NCBI RefSeq assembly: GCF_014892575.1
Contig: NZ_JADBGI010000018.1
Coordinates: 57,370 to 121,369, forward strand
DNA from: Nocardiopsis coralli
Lineage (GTDB): Bacteria > Actinomycetota > Actinomycetes > Streptosporangiales > Streptosporangiaceae
DNA: 64,000 nucleotides
Direction of reading: 5' to 3'
Within the stretch, counting starts at the first letter, position 1, and each line of letters opens with the position of its first letter. Under the pieces are notes generated by a model. The model was not told the DNA's origin. It did not search any database and saw nothing but the letters and a program-made list of their open reading frames with translations. A program made the position numbers and the translations under genes. Shown here one piece after another: positions 58,629 to 64,000 of the stretch.

Positions 58629-60944
58629 TCAGGTGTTCTCGGAGCGGTTCGTGTTGCGGCGGCGACGGCGGCGCGGAGCAGCGTCCCCGCCGTTGTCGTC
58701 ACCGTTGTCGTCCTCGTCGTCCTTCTTGCCGTTGTCGGCGGAGGACTCCTCGGCCTTGGCGGCCTTGGCGGCCTCCTCCTCGACGACCTCGACCGGGGCC
58801 AGCGACAGCTTGCCGCGGTCGTCGATCTCGCGGATCTCGACCTGGATCTTCTCGCCGATGCCGATGACGTCGTCGAGGTTCTCGATGCGCTTGCCGCCGT
58901 GCAGCTTGCGGATCTGCGAGATGTGCAGCAGACCGTCCTTGCCGGGCAGCAGCGAGACGAACGCACCGAACGTGGTCGTCTTGACGACCGTGCCCAGGTA
59001 GCGGTCGCCGACCTCGGGCATCGTCGGGTTGGCGATCTGGTTGATGGTGTCCCGGGCGGCCTCGGCGGAGGGGCCGTCGGTGGCACCGATGTAGATCGTG
59101 CCGTCGTCCTCGATGGTGATGTCGGCGCCGGTGTCGTCCTGGATCGAGTTGATCATCTTGCCCTTGGGGCCGATGACCTCGCCGATCTTCTCGGTCGGGA
59201 CCTGGACGGTGAGGATGCGCGGAGCGTTCGGGCTCATCTCGGCCGGACGCTGGATGGCCTCCTGCATGACGTCGAGGATCGCCAGGCGGGCGCCGCGGGC
59301 CTGCTGCAGGGCCAGGGACAGCTGCTCGGCGGGGATGCCGTCGAGCTTGGTGTCCAGCTGCAGGGCGGTGATGAGCTCACGGGTACCGGCGACCTTGAAG
59401 TCCATGTCGCCGAACGCGTCCTCGGCACCGAGGATGTCGGTCAGCGTGACGAACTGGTCGCCGTCGCTGATCAGACCCATCGCGATGCCGGACACCATCT
59501 CCTTGAGCGGCACGCCGGCCGCCATGAGGGACATGGTGGAGGCGCAGACCGAACCCATCGACGTGGAGCCGTTGGAGCCCAGCGCCTCGGAGACCTGGCG
59601 GATCGCGTAGGGGAACTCCTCGCGCGAGGGCAGGACCGGGAGCAGGGCGCGCTCGGCGAGGGCGCCGTGCCCGATCTCGCGCCGCTTGGGCGAGCCCACC
59701 CGGCCGGTCTCACCGGTGGAGTAGGGCGGGAAGTTGTAGTTGTGCATGTAGCGCTTGGTCTTGTCCGGGTTGAGCGTGTCAACCGTCTGCTCCATGCGCA
59801 GCATGTTCAGCGTGGTGACCCCCATGATCTGGGTCTCACCGCGCTCGAAGAGGGAGGAGCCGTGCACCCGCGGCAGCACGCCGACCTCGGCGCTCAGCTG
59901 GCGGATGTCCTTGGGACCGCGGCCGTCGATGCGGACCTGGTCGCGCAGGACACGCTCGCGCATGAGCTGCTTGCTCAGCGAGCGGAAGGCGGCGCCGATC
60001 TCCTTCTCGCGGCCCTCGAACTGCTCGGCAAGGCGCTCGGCGACCTCGGCCTTGACCTCGTCGAGCTTGTTCTCGCGGTCCTGCTTGTCGGCGATCGTGA
60101 GCGCCTTGGACAGGTCCTCGCGGACGGAGGAGTCGACGGCCTCGTAGACGTCGTCCTCGTGGTCGAGGAAGATCGGGAACTCGGCGGTCTCCGGGGCGGC
60201 CTGCTCGGCCACGGCGGCCTGGGCCTTGCACAGCACCTTGATGAAGGGCTTGGCGGCCTCGAGGCCCTCGGCGATGGTCTGCTCGTTGGGGCCGACGGCG
60301 CCCTCGGAGACCAGCTTGAGGGTCTGCGGGGTGGACTCGGCCTCGACCATCATGATGGCCACGTCGCCGTCCTCCAGCACACGGCCGGCCACGACCATGT
60401 CGAAGGTGGCGCTCTGCAGCTCGGCGTGGGTCGGGAAGCCCACCCACTGGCCGTCGATGAGGGCGACGCGCACGCCGCCGATCGGGCCGGAGAACGGGAT
60501 GCCGGAGATCTGCGTGGACATCGAGGCGGCGTTGATCGCCACGACGTCGTACAGGTGCTCGGGGTGCAGGGCCAGCACGGTCTCGACGACCTGGATCTCG
60601 TTGCGCAGGCCCTTCTTGAAGGACGGGCGCAACGGGCGGTCGATGAGGCGGCAGGTGAGGACGGCGTCCTCGGAGGGCCGGCCCTCGCGGCGGAAGAAGG
60701 AGCCGGGGATGCGGCCGGCCGCGTACATGCGCTCCTCGACGTCCACCGTGAGGGGGAAGAAGTCGAGGTTGTCCTTGGGGCGCTTCGAGGCGGTGGTGGC
60801 CGACAGGACGACGGTCTCGTCGTCCAGGTAGACCGTGGCCGAACCGGCGGCCTGGCGGGCCAGACGGCCGGTCTCGAAGCGGATGGTGCGGGTGCCGAAG
60901 CCACCGTTGTCGATGACGGCCTCAGCCGAGTAAACGCCCTCCAT
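58629..60944 (-). CDS. pnp: Polyribonucleotide nucleotidyltransferase (PNPase)
   Basis: 771 residues from ATG 60944 with a strong AGGAGGT. Two RNase PH domains (first [32 protein letters not shown]; second from about 370 with [21 protein letters not shown] and [27 protein letters not shown]), KH domain ([28 protein letters not shown]) and S1 domain ([33 protein letters not shown]), then an acidic/Arg-rich tail. Degrades RNA 3'-to-5' by phosphorolysis and in actinomycetes also makes poly(A)-like tails. Expression is often autoregulated through its leader (see 60945-61281). Confidence 0.96.
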   Translation of the reverse strand: MEGVYSAEAVIDNGGFGTRTIRFETGRLARQAAGSATVYLDDETVVLSATTASKRPKDNLDFFPLTVDVEERMYAAGRIPGSFFRREGRPSEDAVLTCRLIDRPLRPSFKKGLRNEIQVVETVLALHPEHLYDVVAINAASMSTQISGIPFSGPIGGVRVALIDGQWVGFPTHAELQSATFDMVVAGRVLEDGDVAIMMVEAESTPQTLKLVSEGAVGPNEQTIAEGLEAAKPFIKVLCKAQAAVAEQAAPETAEFPIFLDHEDDVYEAVDSSVREDLSKALTIADKQDRENKLDEVKAEVAERLAEQFEGREKEIGAAFRSLSKQLMRERVLRDQVRIDGRGPKDIRQLSAEVGVLPRVHGSSLFERGETQIMGVTTLNMLRMEQTVDTLNPDKTKRYMHNYNFPPYSTGETGRVGSPKRREIGHGALAERALLPVLPSREEFPYAIRQVSEALGSNGSTSMGSVCASTMSLMAAGVPLKEMVSGIAMGLISDGDQFVTLTDILGAEDAFGDMDFKVAGTRELITALQLDTKLDGIPAEQLSLALQQARGARLAILDVMQEAIQRPAEMSPNAPRILTVQVPTEKIGEVIGPKGKMINSIQDDTGADITIEDDGTIYIGATDGPSAEAARDTINQIANPTMPEVGDRYLGTVVKTTTFGAFVSLLPGKDGLLHISQIRKLHGGKRIENLDDVIGIGEKIQVEIREIDDRGKLSLAPVEVVEEEAAKAAKAEESSADNGKKDDEDDNGDDNGGDAAPRRRRRRNTNRSENT

Positions 60945-61281
60945 GGGCGACCTCCTACTACACGTTCGTCGTGCCGGACGGGCTCTCCTGCCCGCCGACA
61001 CATCGGGTCGGTTGCCCGTGTCCGTGCCCCGGAGTTGATGACGACCGGTCATCGATCGAAGCCCACGGCGGACGTGCGCCGGGGACCACTACCGAGGACC
61101 GGCCTCGACTCTGCGGCCGAGGGAGCAGATCACGGGCGTGTTCGCGTCGTGTGCGGTTACGACGCGGGCCCACACGAATGCGGGCCGTGCAACACCTTAC
61201 TAACAAAGAGGGAGTGGCCGCGGCCACTCCCTCCCACAACACACCTGGGCCCGGGTTCAGTCCCGGGGCCGGGCGTACGTT
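60945..61281 (-). other. rpsO-pnp intergenic leader
   Basis: 337 bp between rpsO stop and pnp start, holding the rpsO terminator at 61208-61233 and about 260 nt of pnp leader. In other bacteria this leader forms a hairpin cut by RNase III and used by PNPase to control its own level. I see GC-rich inverted segments here but cannot fold it reliably. Confidence 0.5.
61208..61233 (-). terminator. rpsO terminator (26-bp palindrome)
   Basis: GAGGGAGTGGCCG / CGGCCACTCCCTC forms a perfect 13-bp palindrome; on the minus strand it is followed by TTTGTT. This makes a clean intrinsic terminator or pnp attenuator 48 bases after the rpsO stop. Confidence 0.75.
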
Positions 61282-61551
61282 CTAGCGGCGCAGGCCGAGA
61301 CGCTCGATGAGCGAGCGGTAACGGTTGATGTCCTGCTTGGCGACGTACTTCAGCAGACGGCGGCGGCGGCCGACCATCAGCAGCAGGCCGCGGCGGCTGT
61401 GGTGGTCCTGCTTGTGCGTCTTGAGGTGCTCGGTCAGCTCGGTGATGCGGTGGGTCATCAGCGCGACCTGGACCTCGGGGGAGCCGGTGTCACCTTCGGT
61501 GGTGCCGTACTCCTGGATGATCTTCTGCTTGGTGGCGGCGTCGATCGACAC
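61282..61551 (-). CDS. rpsO: 30S ribosomal protein S15
   Basis: 89 residues from GTG 61551 behind AGAAGGAG, the standard length. [69 protein letters not shown] is the canonical S15 sequence. Primary 16S rRNA-binding protein of the platform. Precedes pnp in the conserved rpsO-pnp arrangement. Confidence 0.98.
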   Translation of the reverse strand: MSIDAATKQKIIQEYGTTEGDTGSPEVQVALMTHRITELTEHLKTHKQDHHSRRGLLLMVGRRRRLLKYVAKQDINRYRSLIERLGLRR

Positions 61552-61790
61552 GTCGCTCCTTCTCGTGGTTCGGTACGCAGGACGATCCCGGGACAGAGCC
61601 TGGGATCTGGACACGGTGACCGCGCGTACGAACAGTCACCGCCGCGTGTGCGGGCGGCCCGGCTCCGAACGGGTCGGGGATCCGCCTGCCCGGGCGCTGG
61701 GCCTCGGGGGCACACGTGAACGTTTCGAGCCTACCGCAGGTCGGGCAGTGCTCGGGCGGGCCGGGGGGGGAGGCACCGGCCTCACCGGCG

Positions 61791-62741
61791 TCACCGGCCC
61801 GCGAGGACCTTCCGGCAGCGGTCGACGTCGCGGTTCATGGCCACGATGAGCTCGTCCACGGAGCCGAAGCGCTCCTGCCCGCGGATGTGCACGGTGAAGT
61901 CGACCGCCATGGGGACCCCGTAGAGCTCGAGGTCGTCGCGGTCGAGTGCGTAGGCCTCCACGGTGCGCTCGGCGCCGTCGAAGGTGGGGTTGGTGCCGAC
62001 CGAGATCGCCGCGGGCCAGCGGGCTTCCTCCCCCTCCGCGGCGTCGAGGCGGGCCATCCAGCCGGCGTAGACACCGTCGTCGGGTACGGCGGTCCCCGGG
62101 GCCAGGTCCATGTTCGCGGTGGGGAACCCGAGCAGTTCACGGCCGCGTGCGGCGCCGTGCACGACGTGGCCCTGGACCCGGTGCGGGCGCCCCAGGAGCT
62201 CGGCGGCCCCGGCGACGTCGCCCTCGGCCAGGAGCCCGCGCACACGCGTGGAGGTGACCGGGCCGCCGTCGTCGGCGACCAGGGGGACCCCGTGTGCGGT
62301 GAACCCGTGGGCGGCGCCGAGGTCCTCGAGCGCGGCGACGGTACCGGCGGCGCGGTGGCCGAACCGGAAGTCCTCCCCCACGACGACGGCGGCCGCGTGC
62401 AGGTGGTCGACAAGCACGTGGCGCGCGAACTCCTCGGGGGTCAGCGCGGCGAGCTCCTTCGTGAAGGGCAGGACCACGACGGCGTCGGCCCCGGCCCGGC
62501 CGAGCAGTTCCACCCGGCGGTCCACGGGTGTGAGCACGGACGGCCCCGTGCCGCGCAGGACGGCCTGCGGGTGCGGCTCGAAGGTCACCGCGACCACGGG
62601 CAGGCCGAGGTCGCGTCCGCGTTCGGCCGCGGTCCCGACGATGGCGCGGTGCCCGCGGTGCACCCCGTCGAAGACGCCCACGGCCACAACCGAGCGTCCC
62701 CATCCGGAGGGGATGCCCTCCAGCCCGTCCCATCGGCGCAC
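61791..62741 (-). CDS. ribF: Bifunctional riboflavin kinase/FAD synthetase
   Basis: 316 residues from GTG 62741 (GGGGAG 7 bases upstream). N-terminal FMN adenylyltransferase domain: VGVFDGVHRGH (22-31), TFEPHP, TSTRVRGLLAEGDV; C-terminal riboflavin kinase domain: GHVVHGAARGRELLGFPTANMD, GVYAGWM, SVGTNPTF, ELYGVPMAVDFTVHIRGQERF. Phosphorylates riboflavin to FMN and adenylates it to FAD. Normally next to truB; here an inserted toxin-antitoxin pair separates them. Confidence 0.95.
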   Translation of the reverse strand: MRRWDGLEGIPSGWGRSVVAVGVFDGVHRGHRAIVGTAAERGRDLGLPVVAVTFEPHPQAVLRGTGPSVLTPVDRRVELLGRAGADAVVVLPFTKELAALTPEEFARHVLVDHLHAAAVVVGEDFRFGHRAAGTVAALEDLGAAHGFTAHGVPLVADDGGPVTSTRVRGLLAEGDVAGAAELLGRPHRVQGHVVHGAARGRELLGFPTANMDLAPGTAVPDDGVYAGWMARLDAAEGEEARWPAAISVGTNPTFDGAERTVEAYALDRDDLELYGVPMAVDFTVHIRGQERFGSVDELIVAMNRDVDRCRKVLAGR

Positions 62742-63038
62742 GTTCGGCTCCCCTGGTTCGTCGACGATGCTTGCCTCCCCAAGCGTGCCACGCCCGTACC
62801 CCCGCCGGAGCCACGCGCCCCTGGGCCGGCATCCAGGGTCTGGTAGCCGCGGTGTGGGTACAGAGGTCGGGACACCTCGCCAGAAACGCGCACATGCCTG
62901 GTCACGCTGCGCTGTCTTCCATCCATGACCAGCACGTTGACACGCACCCCCGCGTGGCGGCGCTTCCTCCGCCTGCCCCGCAGGAACACCGACCACACCC
63001 CCGGGTGGCCTGGTGGCATACGGGGTAGCATGAGGAGC
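62742..63038. other. Intergenic region upstream of toxin-antitoxin pair
   Basis: About 300 bp with no supported gene. TTGACA at 62937-62942 is an isolated -35-like box. TAGCAT at 63026-63031 lies 7 nt before the antitoxin ATG and might be a -10 for a leaderless transcript, but no matching -35 is seen. Confidence 0.4.
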
Positions 63039-63320
63039 ATGAGCGATGCCACCAAGAAGTACTCCGTGACCCTGCCCGAGGACCTCGCCGAGGACGCACG
63101 TTCACGCAGCGGCGGCGCAGGGTTGTCGGCGTACGTGACCCGAGCAGTACGGCGGGAGATCGAGAGAGAACGGCTCGCCGAACTCCTGGAGGCGATGGAG
63201 GCCGAGAACGGGCCCTCGACCCCTGAGGGCATGGACGCCGCGCTCGAGAGCTACTACCGGGCGGCGGCCGAGCAGAGCACATCCGAGGTACAGCGATCAT
63301 CCGAAGGCGAAGCAGCGTGA
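63039..63320 (+). CDS. Antitoxin, VapB/RHH type
   Basis: 93 residues from ATG 63039 (GAGGAG 2 bases upstream; ATG 63030 is an alternative). Ribbon-helix-helix pattern at the N-terminus: TKKYSVTLPEDLAEDARSRSGGAGLSAYVTRAVRREIERERLAELLEAMEAE, with an acidic C-terminal tail (GPSTPEGMDAALESYYRAAAEQ) likely to wrap the toxin. Stop overlaps the next gene by GTGA, as in translationally coupled TA pairs. Sits between ribF and truB, which are usually adjacent. Confidence 0.8.
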   Translation: MSDATKKYSVTLPEDLAEDARSRSGGAGLSAYVTRAVRREIERERLAELLEAMEAENGPSTPEGMDAALESYYRAAAEQSTSEVQRSSEGEAA

Positions 63321-63730
63321 CCAAGGCCGGACCACCCCCACCCCGCACCGTGATCCTCGACAGCGAGGGCCTGTCCAAGGCCGTCCTGCGGGACACCACC
63401 CTCATGAACTGGACCGCGGCGGCCGTCGCGAGAGACATGTCCGTCGTCACCAGTGCGGCCACCGTCGTCGAGGTGATGCACCCCAAGCTCAACCGGTCGG
63501 CGCTGGATTGGACGCTCTCCCGCATCAAGGTCGTGCCGGTGGACGAGAGCATTGCACGCCTGTCGGCCCAACTGCTCCGCGACGCGAAGCTGCACGGCCA
63601 CAAACACGCATTGGATGCGATGGTCTGTGCCACCGCGCTCACTTCTCCCGGGCCCAGGGCGATCCTGACCTCCGACCCCAAGGACCTGATCACACTCAGC
63701 GCGGGACGTGCGACCGTCGTCCCCATCTAG
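63317..63730 (+). CDS. PIN-domain toxin, VapC type
   Basis: 137 residues from GTG 63317. PIN metal-site acids in order: Asp15 (VILDSEGLS), Glu52 (VVEV), Asp100 (HALDAMV) and Asp120 (TSDPKDL). PIN toxins are RNases that cut tRNA or rRNA and are neutralised by the antitoxin. Length matches VapC. Its stop codon (TAG 63728-63730) coincides with the left end of a 112-bp inverted-repeat element. Confidence 0.85.
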   Translation: MTKAGPPPPRTVILDSEGLSKAVLRDTTLMNWTAAAVARDMSVVTSAATVVEVMHPKLNRSALDWTLSRIKVVPVDESIARLSAQLLRDAKLHGHKHALDAMVCATALTSPGPRAILTSDPKDLITLSAGRATVVPI

Positions 63731-63840
63731 GGCCTGTTTGGCGAACACCCAGCCCACCCGTCGCCCGCCACCACCCTCAAACGACGCCTTCGGCGCAGTA
63801 GCTGGCCGAAGCGACGGAAGGCGTCCACCAAACAGACCCT
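63729..63840. mobile_element. MITE-like 112-bp element with imperfect terminal inverted repeats
   Basis: Left end AGGGCCTGTTTGGCGAACACC (63729-63749) and the reverse complement of the right end (63820-63840) match at 17 of 21 positions. Internal inverted pairs (CTTCGGC/GCCGAAG, GACGCCTTC/GAAGGCGTC) let most of the element fold into a hairpin. No ORF. Fits a non-autonomous insertion-sequence derivative, or a terminator between the convergent vapC and truB genes. Confidence 0.55.
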
Positions 63841-63861
63841 GGGCCGTCCACCGGACAGACG

Positions 63862-64000
63862 TCAGGCCGGGTGGAAGACCACCACGGGTTTCATGTGGCC
63901 CGGCCGGTTCTCGCCCAGGGCGACCACGGTGCCGTCGGGGGCGAACAGGCCGATGGTGCCGTCGCCGAGGGAGCTCGGGCCGATCCGGTTGCCGTGCCGG
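63862..64000 (-). CDS. truB: tRNA pseudouridine(55) synthase, C-terminal fragment
   Basis: The stop codon is at 63862-63864 and the frame runs off the window edge. The 45 visible residues (GLFAPDGTVVALGENRPGHMKPVVVFHPA at the end) are the TruB C-terminal RNA-binding domain, which helps bind the T-stem of tRNA. Synteny with ribF, rpsO and pnp agrees. Confidence 0.8.
   Translation of the reverse strand, partial: RHGNRIGPSSLGDGTIGLFAPDGTVVALGENRPGHMKPVVVFHPA

Noticed and set aside
58506..61310. 934-residue plus-strand ORF opposite pnp
   Set aside because: Shadow of pnp and its leader; Gly/Val/Leu-rich translation with no domain.

Overview
The window is very GC-rich DNA with strong codon bias, GTG starts and many 4-bp ATGA/GTGA stop-start overlaps, all typical of a high-GC actinomycete. 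Gene order truB - ribF - rpsO - pnp - M16 protease at the right end is the usual actinobacterial housekeeping block. The accessory content would fit Nocardiopsis or a relative (an inference; no marker gene here settles the genus). There is no prophage, CRISPR array, rRNA, large biosynthetic cluster or complete insertion sequence that I can see.

Layout. 1-2.7 kb: two tandem, closely similar lipoprotein substrate-binding proteins (first one cut by the window edge) divergent from a MarR regulator. 2.8-11.2 kb: scattered metabolic genes (DoxX-like protein, sarcosine-oxidase-type and DadA-type flavoenzymes, SDR, VOC protein, PQQ-propeller membrane protein with a likely leaderless start, ABM monooxygenase, GNAT). 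11.2-19.1 kb: frameshifted methyltransferase, asparaginase, HpPgdA-like deacetylase, nucleotidyltransferase, DUF418 membrane protein, BCCT transporter, alpha/beta hydrolase. 19.5-23.8 kb: a three-gene carbonyl/electrophile detoxification operon (aldo-keto reductase, MDR reductase, DJ-1/Hsp31-like) divergent from a cysteine-less ArsR-GNAT fusion and a HAD phosphatase. 23.9-27.3 kb: alkylsulfatase-type MBL enzyme, DUF1269 protein, methyltransferase.

27.4-38.5 kb is a coherent glycoside-use locus: a peptide/opine-type ABC importer (binding protein, permease, permease-ATPase fusion, ATPase) ending in a GH20 hexosaminidase, divergent from TetR - GH3 - GH1. 38.5-41.4 kb: MFS exporter and small membrane protein divergent from a GlxA-type AraC regulator. 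41.4-42.4 kb is the strangest DNA: 3.26 identical copies of a 182-bp unit made of very stable triloop hairpins, followed by more unique triloop hairpins, then a small two-helix membrane protein. 43-46.9 kb: NarL-type two-component system divergent from an FtsX/LolD-type ABC pair. 47-51.5 kb: 5-oxoprolinase operon pxpABC with ycsI-like and YcsG-like NRAMP genes, the same set as the Bacillus ycs-kip operon. 51.7-57.1 kb: class IV PLP enzyme, DUF2867 epimerase, small membrane protein, a second BCCT transporter that appears to start at ATC, and Hsp20. 57.2-64 kb: M16 peptidase, pnp, rpsO, ribF, a VapBC-type toxin-antitoxin pair followed by a 112-bp inverted-repeat element, and the end of truB.

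Most promising for a second look: the 182-bp triloop-hairpin array, the ATC-start BCCT gene, the NRAMP homologue lacking metal ligands inside the 5-oxoprolinase operon, the cysteine-free ArsR-GNAT fusion, and the permease-ATPase fusion in the glycoside importer.
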